The position numbers and the translations under genes were made by a program. 64,000 nt of DNA. Source: Channallabes apus (taxonomy: Eukaryota; Chordata; Actinopteri; Siluriformes; Clariidae). The notes under the pieces are model-generated. The model had not been told where the DNA came from and did not search any database. It saw nothing but the letters and a program-made list of their open reading frames with translations. Shown piece by piece: positions 1 through 11,134 of the stretch (within the stretch, counting starts at the first letter, position 1; the number at the start of each line of letters is the position of its first letter). Location of the stretch: contig CM060114.1 of the NCBI GenBank assembly GCA_030522415.1, positions 26,249,304 through 26,313,303 of the forward strand, written 5' to 3'.

Positions 1-579
1 TTTTTTAAATCCAAACCTTTCACATCCTACTGTAGAACCATGAAATTCATTATCTAAAAAAAAATTGAAAGAATTTGCCACAACTGTGACTCTGTCTATG
101 TGAAAGGAGCATTATGGAGACACTGGACTACACCTACCAATCACCATTGCCCTTGATAACATATCCTAATGTATTTTGTTTGCCTAATGATATTTATTTA
201 TGAGACTGCGCTTGCATCCACGCCTTCTGCTTTGTGACAGATTGCTCGCCCTCCAAATAAATGCAGCAGGAAGGCACAAAGAACCATGGGTTCTGCTACA
301 AGGTTTCTTAAATAAACATCAAAGTGCTAGGATATACTGTACGTGCCAGCGTTTTGCATGATACAGATTTTCCCTAGTGCTGGTTCCCTTTTTAAAAGAA
401 GGGTTTTCCCCATGATCCAGTATGAGCCTTCGTTTCACAAATTTGGGGGAAGGCTATAGCCAGTGTGTCAGCCCAGAGCTGCACAGCACAAGTGTGAGGG
501 TCAACAGAAAGGCCCTACCAAGAAGGTTACACCAGGGTCCTGAGGAGCCTCCACTGCAAAGCTTAGGTAGAGGTCAGAG
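1..579. other. Unassigned upstream DNA
   Basis: AT-rich flank with no ORF of recognisable family and no clear repeat family. Positions 422-610 are less AT-rich but have no motif I can place. One TACTGTA heptamer sits at 28-34 and another near 334. Confidence 0.5.
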
Positions 580-825
580 AGGCGACCTCTGTAGCCCAAC
601 TAAGTGGAGGTTAATGAGATCAGGCACTGATGTTGGTTGAGGAGGCATGGTATGTGATCTATTGTCCAGTTAATTCCAAAGATAAATGGGCTGAAATTAG
701 GGTCCTGTGCAGGATACTCAAGTTCTTCTACAGCAACCTTGGTAGGCCATGTCTTCATGGATATGGTTTTGCACACAGGGGTATTGCTATACAGGTTTAG
801 TCCTCTTCGTTTCAATGAAAGGAAA
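580..825 (-). mobile_element. Tc1-like transposase remnant (DDE part)
   Basis: Read on the minus strand this translates to a degraded DDE transposase segment: a stretch resembling NLFQHDNAPVHKA, then SMKTWPTKVAVEELEYPAQ, then a decayed PDLNPIEHLW region, ending in HQCLISL. It matches a fish Tc1/mariner family whose ends begin ACTATATGGCCAAA. Another piece of that family with its terminal sequence is at 30958-31330. The second Asp and the Glu are lost here, so it is a fossil. The family is recognised from memory of fish repeats. Confidence 0.7.
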
Positions 826-1427
826 TTGTAATACTACAACATAAAAATATATTTTATAAGGAATAGAGATTGGGGGGTGGGGGGGGGGTGGAATCCATTT
901 AGATATGTATCTTCATGATTTTGTGTGGTGCCACAGTGACTCAGCATACAAATCAGCATACAGGAGCAAATTATTTGCTGAGGTTGTTTACAATTGTAAC
1001 AATATAAAAAAAACAATACTTACAGAATCACAATAAAAATTTAATTGCAACAATGTCGTATCGGCCCTCACTGTTATATATTTAATATATGTTACATTTT
1101 TATTTATATTTTAATAGAGCAGATGAGACAAGTTAATTCCTGTTAATGTTTATGTTGCTTCATCAGCAGTCTCTTTAAAAAATATTTCCTTTGTTAAAAA
1201 AAAGCCATCTTGTCATTTTATTGAGAAAACAGACTCCTGAATGACCTGTGAAGATTTACAAGGAACTGTCCCTGTACCAAAGTGCTGACATCAGTGCAAC
1301 TTTCTAAAACTACAATAACAACTAAAACAACTTAAAAAAAAAAAAAAAAAGAGACCACAAAAACTATTATATGGTGTTTTATATTATTCAGAGCATACAA
1401 CATACACACAAATCCCTGTGTATGATT
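826..1427. other. Unassigned AT-rich DNA
   Basis: No gene seen. It contains a short G tract (about 871-890) and an A tract (about 1333-1350). Confidence 0.45.
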
Positions 1428-1700
1428 ACTCACTCACTTATCACTTACTTGATCTGTATACAGGGTCGCTGAGGCCCGGAGCCAGGAGACGCAGGGCATG
1501 AGGGGGGTACACCCTGAACGGGGTGCCAATTCATCACAGGGCACACACACGATGCAATCAGCCTAACCTGCATGTCTTTGGGAGGAAACCCACCAAGGAC
1601 GGGAACAACATACCAACTCCTTGCACACAGACCTGAGGCGGGAATCGAACTCGGAACCTGGAAACACAAGGCGACAATGCCAATGCCTACTCCTTCCATA
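1428..1700 (-). mobile_element. HE1/DANA-like tRNA SINE, degraded
   Basis: The order of blocks is that of the HE1/DANA-like SINE in reverse: 'ACAGGGTCGC', 'GGGGTACACCCTG', 'GTGCCAATTCATC', 'AACCTGCATGTCTTTGG', 'GGAGGAAACCCACCAA', 'GGGAATCGAACTCGG', then the tRNA-like head at the right. Several small deletions separate it from the fresher copies at 19315 and 62784. Confidence 0.8.
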
Positions 1701-1805
1701 CCTGTAACTTAAAATGTCTCATCACAACAACTTCTTGAAATAAAAAAATAAACAACCACAAAAACTATTGTACAGTATGTCTTAGACTATTCAGAGCATC
1801 CAACC

Positions 1806-1842
1806 TAAGAATGTATGAGTTAAATAAATAAATAAATAAATG
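1806..1842. repeat. (AAAT)n microsatellite
   Basis: Tandem TAAA units, about eight. Confidence 0.85.
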
Positions 1843-1924
1843 GAAACAATGTTAGAATGAGTGCATGAATTAAAACTGCTGTTATATAAAATTAACACAC
1901 CTTCTGACCAATCGTGCTCGAGGA

Positions 1925-1990
1925 TTGAACACACACACACACACATGGAACGTGTGAACAAGTGTGTTTGCATCTGTCAGTAGAGGAAAT

Positions 1991-2026
<36 letters not shown>

Positions 2027-2077
2027 GGAGGAGTGAAAAAGTGATAGAGACAGAACGAGAGAGACAGAGAGTGAGGA

Positions 2078-2138
<61 letters not shown>

Positions 2139-2251
2139 ACACTGTGTTTGTGCGCAGCAGTGGGGAAAGTCTGAGCGATAGAGACTCAGAGAGAGAGACG
2201 CAGATGAAGCCGATGATCTGGTGAGTGTGTGCGTGTGTGTGTGTGTGTGTG
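1925..2251. repeat. Compound CA / GA / GT / GA / GT microsatellite cluster
   Basis: Successive tracts: CA (1930-1945), GA (about 1996-2030), GT (about 2080-2102), GA (2102-2137) and GT (about 2226-2251). They lie directly upstream of the CpG-rich putative first exon of trhde. Purine-rich GA tracts near promoters can be structurally unusual, but a regulatory role here is only inference. The long Ser/Leu/His/Thr reading frames across this block come from the repeats and are not genes. Confidence 0.9.
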
Positions 2252-2488
2252 CAGCGGGATGCAGCATCGCGTGCGCTGATGCGGAATCCAGTCGTGAGCG
2301 GGGGCGCGCGCTGATCACAGAAACGCACGGTGCCGTTTATTATTTTTTTATTATTTGTTTTTTTTTGTTGTTGTTATTTTCCCGCCCCGCGAATGTGAGC
2401 GGTACAGAGCGCGCGCCGGGGACGAGGATTCCGGAGCTACAGCAGAGAGCGCGAGCTGGAAGCGATGCTGCGTTAAGTTAAAGCGCTG
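2252..2488 (+). promoter_or_regulatory. trhde: Putative CpG-rich promoter / non-coding first exon of trhde
   Basis: GC and CpG content rise sharply (CGCG and GCGCGC words at 2268-2312 and 2384-2420) in an otherwise AT-rich region. The block ends in a perfect 5' splice site, CGCTG|GTAAGA, with GT at 2489-2490. A matching acceptor (CTTCTTTGCAG) ends at 6506, 15 bases before the trhde ATG. I infer a spliced 5' UTR with the transcription start in or just upstream of this block; the exact start cannot be read. A second CpG-rich patch with a TATA-like CTATAAGG near 2690 is an alternative promoter. Confidence 0.5.
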
Positions 2489-2567
2489 GTAAGAATCTCA
2501 ATCAGACTGCGGTCTTACTGTATCGATGACTTTATCAGCCAAGTGTATGTGTGTGTGGTTTCTTTTC

Positions 2568-2593
2568 ATAATAATAATAATAATAATAATAAT
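2568..2593. repeat. (TAA)n microsatellite
   Basis: About eight ATA units just inside the inferred first intron. Confidence 0.85.
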
Positions 2594-3332
2594 GATAAAA
2601 CTTTGCTAAGCAGATCTAATTCCCCGGGTCGATATACTGTAAGGCATAATCTCTGGTAAGGCAACTTGGTTCAAGCGCGCAACCTCCTGCTATAAGGCGC
2701 GATCCGTCCTCCCTCCTCACACACTGTCGCTCACTGTAGTCCTGTGCACGGTACACTTCACCCCAGGCAGACTGGAACAGAAATGCGCACGCCGGCTAAA
2801 AATAGACACGTGTAACAAAATCTAAAGAGCCTGTTTGATGTTGCGCTTTGAGACGCTTTTTGATATTCATGTTAAAAAAATTTTTTTAATTCGAACTTGT
2901 AACAGAAATCGTTACAAAGTTATTCTATAGTACGTAACGGATCACCCTGATCCTATAATAAAACACTTCTGTCCTGATGGGAGTGGTGAGTGGTACTGTA
3001 TGATAGAATGTGGATCGTCATCCCCAAGACACGGGGACTAAACCGTTTTACGAATATAAAAATAACAGACTAGATATACTGTAAATCATACAGTATGTTA
3101 TGGCTTAGAGACTCACAGGATCTCATGCGCGTGGGACTGATGTGTTTAAGCTTTCCATTAGGCTCATCATAAAAACACCGATCCGTTTAGGATATACAGT
3201 AGATGGCTCATCCTTCTACTTCCAGAGACTTGTAGGATCTGTGCCAAGGCTGTTAGAAGCTGTTCAGTCGGCTTTCAGATTCGAGGAAAATTCAGTGCGA
3301 GCCATGCACAACAGTCACAAAGCTAATAAACT

Positions 3333-3335
3333 ATT

Positions 3336-3374
<39 letters not shown>
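3333..3374. repeat. (ATA)n microsatellite
   Basis: More than ten ATA units ending in ATTAAT. Confidence 0.85.
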
Positions 3375-3427
3375 TAATATGTTTCCTATGTAAGTATACA
3401 GTATGCAACCGGCTGGAATTAAGATTT

Positions 3428-3668
3428 TATTTTTTGTCACATGTACCTTAAAGTAAAGTGAAATATTTTTTTCCACATAACCCAGTTAGGAAACTTGGGT
3501 CAGAGCTCAGGGTCAGCCAGGATACAGCATCCCTGGAGCAGATAGGGTTAACAGCCTTGCTCATCGGGCTCAACAGTGGCAACTTGGCGGTGCTGGGACT
3601 CAAGCTCCTGATCAGTAAACCAGTAATCCACAGCCTAAATAGATTGAGCCACCATTACCTTTATTTAT
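3428..3668 (-). mobile_element. tRNA-derived SINE, family B
   Basis: The reverse complement reads GGTGGCTCA (A box), a degenerate B box with AGCACCGCCAAGTTGCCACT, then TTGAGCCC..GAGCAAGGC, TTAACCCTATCTGCTCCAGG, CTGGCTGACCCTG and TTTCCTAACTGGG. This is the same block order as the better copy at 44608-44883. It is an inactive old copy. Confidence 0.8.
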
Positions 3669-3835
3669 GACTGATTACCAAGCAGAAAATAATTCAAAAA
3701 TAAAAAGATTGGAAACTTTTAAAAAATATATTTTTACGGCATCTGGCAGACCTCCAGTTTGTTTTGTACTGTATGTGTTGGGAATGAGGACTCTTGACTG
3801 CAAATCAATTTTACCTTTGGTGCAAATAAAGGAAC

Positions 3836-3962
3836 TTGAACTTGAACTTATCCAGGGCGACTTGCTCAGGCACCCAACACAACTTTGTGGTGCTGGGGTT
3901 TGAACCTGGGATCTTCCAGTTAGTAGTACAATGCCTGAACCATTGAGCTACACCTGTCCATT
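3836..3962 (-). mobile_element. tRNA-derived SINE, family C fragment
   Basis: The reverse complement begins GGTGTAGCTCAATGGTTCAG (A box) and contains CCCAGGTTCAAACCCC (B box), a short linker, GAGCAAGTCGCCCTGGATAAG, and then ends. The tRNA head plus a CGCTCTGGATAAG tail is typical of fish SINEs that borrow a LINE 3' end. A relative is at 22485-22665. Confidence 0.75.
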
Positions 3963-3992
3963 GTTTTATTAAACATGCTTGTTGTTATATAA

Positions 3993-4310
3993 ACTTGCAT
4001 GGTGGCACAGTGGCGTAGTGGTTAGCACTGTTGCCTTGTCCGTGTGCATGGAGTTTGCATGCTCTCCCTGTGCTTGGTGGGTTTACTCCGGGTATTTAGG
4101 TTTCTTCCCACAGCCCAAAGGCTAATTGGCATTCTCAAATTGCCCATAGTGTGTGAATGAGCATGTGTATGTGCGTGTGTGTGTGTGTGTATGTGTGTGC
4201 CCTGTGATGGATTGGCACCCTGTCCAGTCTGTACCACGCCAGATGCCCAAAGTCTCCTGGGATAGGCTCCAGGCTCCCGCATGCTGTATATAGGATAAAA
4301 CGTTATAGAT
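3993..4310 (+). mobile_element. HE1/DANA-like SINE
   Basis: Starts GGTGGCACAGTGGCGTAGTGG (tRNA-like A box). It continues through GCATGGAGTTTGCATGCTCTC, TTGGTGGGTTTACTCCGGG, a GT tract, GATGGATTGGCACCCTGTCC and GGATAGGCTCCAGG, and ends GATAAAACGTTATAGATGATG. The B-box half of the head is deleted. Confidence 0.85.
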
Positions 4311-4388
4311 GATGAGATGATCTATTTATAACTAATTACAAGACAGACATTAATTACACGAAAACAGCCAACGACATTGGGGGAGAGG

Positions 4389-4394
<6 letters not shown>

Positions 4395-4454
<60 letters not shown>
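4395..4454. repeat. (TA)n microsatellite
   Basis: About 30 uninterrupted TA units. Confidence 0.95.
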
Positions 4455-4458
<4 letters not shown>

Positions 4459-5029
4459 ATATATTATTAAATATTGATACACTTTTTTTTTGTTATTTTA
4501 ATATATTTGCATTGCATATGCTGACTTCATGTTTGCATGCATAATGAATCATATAAAGGTAACTGACATGCAAAAGTATTTAGGCACTATATTAAAAAAT
4601 GCCATAAAAAAATCATACTTCCAGATATATATGCTGTAAATATTACATCTTGTGCCATTTAAAAAGGCATGATAAAGCAGAAGGAACTTCCTTATGAGTT
4701 TAGGCAGAAGGATATTAAATAACATTTAAATAATAATAAAAACCCTACAGAGCCAAAGCAAAGACTTTAAACATCCCTGTCAGGACAATTGTTTAGATAT
4801 AGAAAGTACCTGGAACCATGACTTATTGTCTCCAAACAAGTGCACCATGGACATTTTTACCATAGGCTCTCAGACTAAATATGTACTGTATCAGGTAAGA
4901 GAGCAGTGAACACAAAGAGTTGCAGAACGATCTGAAAGCAGCAGAAATGACAGCTATGCAGGAAACAGCAGGTGTTTGTCTAGACAAAACAAAATAATAA
5001 CAGTTATTCAGTTTTAGGTTTCCAAACAT

Positions 5030-5460
5030 ACAGTACTGTGCAAAAGTCTTGAGCCACCCCTAATTTCTTTTCATTTAATTAATTTACTATCAAATAGTAT
5101 TGTAATAAAGTAAAGAAACAGGAACAAATGTTTTACTGTTAAAGGCTTTAAAGTGCCTAAAGATTCAATAAAATTTTTTACATGTAACAACCTCAGCAGC
5201 AACCTTATTTCCCCTCTTGTCTGTTCTAACCACTCAGCATTCAGCATTGCCAGCCTGATAATCTGCATCTTTTTCTCACCGGTTTATGCCTTAAATTAGA
5301 TGTTTTTATGCATGAATGATTTATACCTTAGGTCACAAAACCTTCCTCTGAAACTGGTGAGGTACAGGGACTGAACTCAGAATAATAAACTAAACCAAAA
5401 AGTCCTCCACGAAGGCTGGAAAAATCTTACTATTAGTGGCTCTTTAAAAGCTATATATTA
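5030..5460 (+). repeat. Dispersed repeat (copy 1 of a pair with 63190-63605)
   Basis: Shares a long colinear block with 63190-63605, including GTAACAACCTCAGCAGCAAC, TTTCCCCTCTTGTCTGTTC, AACCACTCAGCATTCAGCAT and GAGGTACAGGGACTG. The left edge carries CAGTACTGTGCAAAAGTCTT, which reappears reverse-complemented near 11820-11840. That suggests a DNA-transposon end. No ORF. The family is not identified; I suspect a non-autonomous DNA element. Confidence 0.65.
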
Positions 5461-5474
5461 TATTAAAAATACTT

Positions 5475-5690
5475 GGGGCAGTGGTAGCTCAGAGGGCTAA
5501 GGCACTGAGTTACTGATCGGAAGATCAGCGGTTCAATCCCCAGCTCCACCAGGTTGGGCTCTTGAGCGAGGCCCCTAACCCTATATGCTCCAGAGGTGCT
5601 GTATCATGGCTGACCCCAGTTATACTGGAATATGCAAAGAAGGAATTGCACTGTGCTGTGATGAAAAAAGGCTTAACTTAACTTAAAAAA
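5475..5690 (+). mobile_element. tRNA-derived SINE, family B
   Basis: GGCAGTGGTAGCTCAGAGGG (A box), CGGTTCAATCCCC (B box), then GCTCTTGAGCGAGGCCCCTA, GCTCCAGAGGTGCTGTATCA, TGGCTGACCCCAG and ATTGCACTGTGCTGTGATG. Its short tail differs from the copy at 44608. Confidence 0.85.
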
Positions 5691-6171
5691 TAGTAAGAAA
5701 GCACTTTTTTCCCTCTCATGTAATAGTGACATAATTTTTAAAGAAAGCAGCAGGCTGAAAATCAGCAACATTTAAAATGTCATCCAGATAAACTATTTAG
5801 CCCAACTCTATGGGTTGTTAACATAATGTAATAATTAAACAAAGAACTCATAAAATCTGCCAAAAATGTATGTTATATTTTTGTGTAATTCATTATGTTT
5901 ATATACGTAACCTTAAAGATGAATGTAAATGAATAAAAAGTTAAAAATGTATAAATGATAAGAAATGCAAGAACACATAAAAAGTAAGATGTAAATTGCA
6001 TTTTACTGTCTTTTAAGATTATTTATCTTAGTTATTCATAATAAATTTTTTTTTTATGAATTTGGAAAATTGAAGTAAAAATACAGCTTAGGACAAAATC
6101 TTAATATGTAGCACATCTTACATAGTCTACTTCCATTCTTTGTTCATTACATAGAAAACTGATTATCCTTA

Positions 6172-6173
6172 TA

Positions 6174-6238
<65 letters not shown>

Positions 6239-6240
6239 TT
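6172..6240. repeat. Compound (TTA)n-(GTA)n microsatellite
   Basis: About ten TTA/TTAT units switch to about ten AGT units. It lies about 270 bp upstream of coding exon 1. Confidence 0.9.
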
Positions 6241-6521
6241 ATATGTTAGTGGATTTGATTAAGTTTTTAATTTTATTTTAATAGTGTTATTGAAATTTTA
6301 TTCATGTCTTGAATAAGTATGCAACAATGATTTTTGAAAATGTGTCATTGCAGATAAAAGTAAGGCAATTAATGTTGTCCCAAAGTACCAAACCTGCCAT
6401 CATAATTTATCAAACATTTCATTAAAAATGTTTTTTAGTCAGTCCTCTCACATGATGTTTCCCATGAGCTGGTGCAGACAAACAGTTGTCCTCCACTTCT
6501 TTGCAGTGACTTCAAGTGTCA

Positions 6522-7192
6522 ATGGGGATTGAGGACCTGAGCATGAGGAATGGCCGGGCATTGTCTGACCAGTGGGCTGACGATGTGGTGGTGCGCCCCC
6601 GAACCACTGAACAGCACATCACTGTGCACAAGAGACTTGTGCTTGCCTTTGCCATCTCCATTCTCACCCTCATTGTGGTGACAGCCATTGCTGTGATGCT
6701 GGGTGTCCGCTTTGAGAAATGCAACAGTGGCAGTGAGAGAGTTGTTCTACCTGGTCCGGCATCGAATCAGTCGCGGGAAGGAAATTCTGAGCACAAAGGG
6801 GAAGATTTGCAGCCATGGCGGCATTCACGCTTGCCAACCACTCTACGCCCACGCCACTATGACCTACAGCTCTCTGTGTACATGGACAATTATACCTTCG
6901 CTGGCAAGGTAAGCATCGAGTTTGAGTGTGTGAACGCCACCAAGTTCATCGTGCTACACGCGGACAAGCTGGACGTGGATAAGGTGGCTGTGTACTCAGA
7001 TAGTAAGAAGCCTGGAGCGATGAGGATCCACCGGCACTTCCATTACGCTGCCAACCAGGTCTATGTCATCACTCTGCATCGAGAAATGAAGCCTCTCAGA
7101 ACATACAAGATCAACATCACATTTGAAGCTCAAATAGAAAACGAACTGTTGGGCTTTTTCCGCAGCTCGTACATGCTGCACGGAGAGAAAAG
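6522..7192 (+). CDS. trhde: trhde coding exon 1: cytoplasmic tail, membrane anchor, start of ectodomain
   Basis: The start is ATG at 6522 (GTGTCAATGG); an in-frame GTG six bases earlier is not a eukaryotic start. Residues 1-38 are cytoplasmic, with the family-typical WADDVVVRPRTTEQHITVHK at about 18-37. Residues about 39-62 (RLVLAFAISILTLIVVTAIA onward) are a single signal-anchor helix. After it come a low-complexity stalk and the first beta-rich M1 domain (LRPRHYDLQLSVYMDNYTF). Potential N-glycosylation sites are NQS, NYT, NAT and NIT. The exon ends ..FFRSSYMLHGEK plus AG, with donor GTAATA at 7193. The short stalk relative to mammals is a visible difference. A 15-base 5' UTR precedes the ATG after the TTTGCAG acceptor. 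Confidence 0.95.
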
Positions 7193-7624
7193 GTAATAAG
7201 ACAAGTACAGTTTTATCCATAGTACAGTATGTGTCCAGCTAGGCTTGCATATAGTGTTAAAAATGTTCCAGAATATAATTTGGAATATAATCAGAATTTT
7301 AGTGGTTGTAAGATGATGAGAGTATACATTATATTACTGTAACTTGTGTTGAATTAATACAGCTTTGAACAATCACAGGCTGAACAGGTTCAATTTAATG
7401 TAAAGTATTTTAAATGAGCTCTTACAGAATCTTACACTGTATATACAGAGTAAGCCAAAAAAATTGTATACACAGTTCAACATGAAAAATATACACCCTT
7501 CTTCTGACGATCACATGACAGCATCAATGAAGGTGCGACTACTGACATCTTCACAGGAAACATAATACTACACATTGCTGCCATAATTGAATTTGAGGTT
7601 TATAAAAGGGCACATATACATATA

Positions 7625-7935
7625 TATTGGTCAGGGTGGGTGGCTCGCCAACAGCATTGGTGGGTTTGAATATCTGGTTGATGTGCATGGAGTGTGCATG
7701 TTCTCCTGTACATTGTTAGTTTCTTCCAGGTACTCTTGTTTCCCACAGACTTCCCCAGACATTTTAAGATGAGTTGGAGGATGATTGTTCCCATATGGCG
7801 TGAAGTGTATGATTTGGTGTGGGAATGTATTTGAGCTTGTCTTGGCACATTATCCAGGGTGTACCCAGATTACACTGGGATAGACTCCAGGTTTCCTGTG
7901 ACCCTACACTGAATAAGTGGTATGAAGAATGAATG
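7625..7935 (+). mobile_element. HE1/DANA-like SINE, heavily degraded
   Basis: Recognisable blocks: GCATGGAGTGTGCATGTTCTC, CAGGTACTC, TTTCCCACAGAC, ATTATCCAGGGTGTACCCAG, GGGATAGACTCCAGGTTTCC and a terminal GTGGTATGAAGAATGAATGG. The head is eroded. This is an old copy. Confidence 0.7.
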
Positions 7936-8366
7936 GATAAAAGTCTTTATTTCCAAAGTAAAATATATTAAAACTAAAACAAAAACAAAAAAAAAACTGA
8001 AATATTAGAATCACTATTGGAAAAGCAGAATCAAGGATCAAATGACTCAATTCTGGTTTGATTGGATGCTGACAAATCTCTGTTATTTCCTAATTTTAAC
8101 CTACAGTATTTGCTATAATTCTACTGTAATCAAAGTATTAAAACTCAATGGAAGCTTCTATACAGTAAGTATACAGTATGTGATAAAACCTTTAACTGGT
8201 TAAACTGGTTTATGTTGAAAATATGCACAATACTTGGTAATGTAGTTTAATACTGTGAAATGTAATCAATCACCAAGGCCCAGAATCGCAGAATATTTTG
8301 CTTACAAAAATATGTACAGTAAATTATTTACAGGGTCTATGCAGAATTCTATGCAGAATGTTTTTG

Positions 8367-8369
<3 letters not shown>

Positions 8370-8428
<59 letters not shown>
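8370..8428. repeat. (TA)n microsatellite
   Basis: About 29 TA units abutting the left end of a Tc1/mariner-type element. The insertion may have used this TA-rich target, or the tract may have grown from it. Confidence 0.95.
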
Positions 8429-8430
<2 letters not shown>

Positions 8431-8432
<2 letters not shown>

Positions 8433-9795
8433 CAATGTGTTCCAAATTATTACTCAAATGATATCTTTCTCTGATTTTCATAATTAGTACATGCAAATGA
8501 CAATCAGTATAATTTTCTAGTCATCAACTAGCCTCCTAATGATAACAATATATATGTAAAAAAAAAAAAACTGAAAACACACTGTTCCAAATTATTATGC
8601 ACAACAGAGTTAAAAAATTTTATAGGTTGTAAAGAACTGAAAATAGGCTTTTGTTGAATTTGCAGCTTTAGGAGGTCATGTTTACTGAAATCAAAAACTA
8701 TGTCAATCAAAAACATCCTATCAGGGCATGTTACATCTTAACATAGGACCCCTTCTTTGATATCACCTTCACAATTCTTGCATCCATTGAACTTTTTTGG
8801 ACAGTTTCTGCTTGAATTTCTTTGCAGGATGTCAGAATAGCCTCCCAGAGCTTCTGTTTTGAATCAAACTGCCTCCCACCCTCATAGACCTTTTGAGGAT
8901 TCTCCAAAGGTTCTCAATGGGGTTGAGGTCAGGGGAGGATGGTGGCCACACCATGAGTTTCTCATCTTTTATGCCCATAGCAGCCAGTGACACAGAGGTA
9001 TTCTTTGAAGCATGAGATGGTGCATTGTCGTGCATGAAGATGATTTTGCTATGGAAGGCACAGTTCTTCTTTTTGTATCATGGAAGAAAGTGGTCAGTCA
9101 ATATACTTTGCAGAGGTCATTTTCACACATTCAGGGACCCTACAGGGGCCTACCAGCTCTCTCCCAATGATTCTGGACCAAAACATGACTCCAGCACTTC
9201 TTTGTTGACGTCGCAGCCTTGTTGGGACATGGTGGCCATCCACCAACCATCCACTACTTCATCCATCTGGACCATCCAGGATTGCACGACACACATCACT
9301 AAACAAGACTGTTTGAGAATTAGTCTTCATGTATGCCTGGGCCCACTGCACCCGTTTCTGCTTGTGATCATTGGTTAGGGGTGGCTGAATAGTAGGTTTA
9401 TGCACAACTGCAAGCCTCTAAAGGGTCCTACACTTTGAGGTTCACGGGACTCCAGAGGAACCAGCAGCTTCAAATACCTGTTTGCTGCTTTGTAATGACA
9501 TTTCAGCAGCTGCTCTCTTAATCCGATGAATTTGTCTTGTACTGGAGAAACCTTCTTCATTCTGCCTTTATCTGCACGAACCTGTCTGTGCGCTGAATCA
9601 GCCATGAATGTCTTCACAGTACGATGAGTTTTTCGTGAAATATCTAATGTTTTCATACCTTGTCCAATTTGACACTTTTCGGCAGCAGAGAGATCAATTT
9701 TCTTTCCCATAAACTGTGGCCTGCTTAATAATGTGGAACAACCTTCTTCAGTACTTTTCCTTTAATTGGGCTAATCATCTGCGTTAATTTTAGGG
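8431..9795 (-). mobile_element. Tc1/mariner-type element, 5' end truncated
   Basis: The 3' terminal repeat is at left with two copies of the motif GTTCCAAATTATTA (8434 and 8584), the IR/DR-type arrangement. The opposite end shows only the inner copy (GTGGAACAACC near 9732 on the + strand), and recognisable sequence stops near 9795. The outer repeat at that end is therefore missing and the copy could not be mobilised. The encoded transposase is described separately. Confidence 0.85.
8832..9710 (-). pseudogene. Broken DDE transposase of the 8431-9795 element
   Basis: Starts with MGKKIDLSAAEKCQIGQG, a helix-turn-helix DNA-binding head, and continues through DISRKTHRTVKTFMADS. Frameshifts break the middle. 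The end is clear: FMHDNAPSHASKNT (second catalytic Asp in HDNA), [16 protein letters not shown] (Glu) and ILKRSMRVGG. The function would be cut-and-paste transposition at TA sites. Stops and frameshifts make it a pseudogene. Confidence 0.85.
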
Positions 9796-10204
9796 CTGAA
9801 CAATATATCGAAAATGAATCAAAACCATGTTCAGAACTGCTATTCAATGATCTTGCGCATTAATTAATTGATTAATTGATTGATTGATTTACATTCTGTT
9901 AATTCTTTTCCCACTCTATGTATATATGTACTGTCCCATTAAAAACATACTACTATGTTTCCAATCCACAACATACAGTAGAATTTTAATAGTTAAGTGT
10001 ATTTATAGCACAAACCTTGCAAGCGGACAGTAAGGGCAAAAAAAAAAAGAAAACCAAAAATGAATTTGGTTATTAATTCATTCATTAATTATAATCTCAT
10101 TCATTAATTATAATTGAAACCAAAATGGTCAGTTTATTTTTATTTGATGTCATATCACCCAGCACTAGTTAATTGATTACTTTTGCATGAAAGTAGTAGT
10201 TGCA

Positions 10205-10552
10205 TAGCTATCTTAACTAAATAGAATTATAAGACATAAAGGTTTGCTGTTCTGGATCAGTACTTGCAAGAACAGCTTTGTAAAGTGTATTTGCAAAACC
10301 TATCAAGCACCATAATAAAAATGGTTTTCATGAAGACCATGTCAGGAAAGCAAGACCAAAACTTTTGAGTTACCAGCCTCATTTACAAATAATTTAACAA
10401 ATCAATCAATTAACAAACAGCACCACAGATTACAGCCATTATGGAGGCTTTACAGAGCATACTGTAAGTAGCAGACATATAAAAATCAAGAAAGACCATG
10501 GAATTAGAAGGTGTGCAAAATCTTTTGACTGGTAGTGTACTTCTGAATGATT
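10205..10552 (-). mobile_element. Fragment of CAGTCAAAAGTTTGGACACACC Tc1-like family
   Basis: The right edge reads CTTTTGACTGGTAGTGTA, the reverse complement of the family's terminal repeat. The internal GGTTTTCATGAAGACCATGT and AACCTATCAAGCACCATAAT correspond, reversed, to 28980-29035. It is part of the non-autonomous or deleted family also seen at 28467, 33241 and 35485. Confidence 0.75.
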
Positions 10553-11134
10553 CTGCACTTCTGAACGATTCTATCACCTAATATGTGATATTCGAAAACA
10601 TAACACAAGTCGGCTTGTGGGATGTAATGGAATTATCATCCGTACATGATATTAGGTCACTAAACATTAAATTATACAGAGAAATCAAAAGTACTCTCAT
10701 AACTGTGTTCTGTCATTTGGCACAATCAAAAGTCCCGGTTTCACTTGAACGCCCCTCGTACATAACTCAAATTCCAATGATATCTAAAGAGAACCTGTCA
10801 TAAAGTTTTTTATTATAAACAAAAAGCAAACTGATTCCCACTGTCTTTTATTCTGCATAGTTATTAAGGGTTATATACTGTATGTAATACTTTTTGTCGA
10901 CATTTCTTGCTGCCTTGAATTGACAGTTTTATACCTGGCAAGTTTCAGTTTTCTTTCAGGATCTCTTTGAAATCCAAGTTCATCACAACTGGAGGGCAAT
11001 TAGTATGCAAAAAAAAAAAAAAATCCAATATTGTATTTCTCCTCCTGTCAACAAAGTGTTGTAGGGATGACAGTCTTTACATAAGCTACTGTATATAGTG
11101 CACATTTGATGCTCACATTTGGAGAGGAAAAAAA

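Larger units (their letters stand above)
2489..6506 (+). other. trhde: Inferred 5'-UTR intron of trhde
   Basis: Runs from the GTAAGA donor at 2489 to the TTTGCAG acceptor at 6501-6506. It holds the SINEs, microsatellites and a dispersed repeat listed separately. Stretches 2594-3338, 4455-5029 and 5691-6170 show nothing recognisable beyond AT-rich sequence and several TACAGTA/TACTGTA heptamers. If the first exon lies elsewhere, only the right boundary stands. Confidence 0.5.

Noticed and set aside
1882..2328. Long minus-strand frames rich in Ser/Leu and His/Thr
   Set aside because: They are translations of GA and GT microsatellites.
6516..6521. GTG as the trhde start codon six bases before the ATG
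   Set aside because: Vertebrate translation would use the ATG at 6522; family alignment also starts near there.
8255..8496. Frames of alternating Ile-Tyr
   Set aside because: Translation of a (TA)n repeat.
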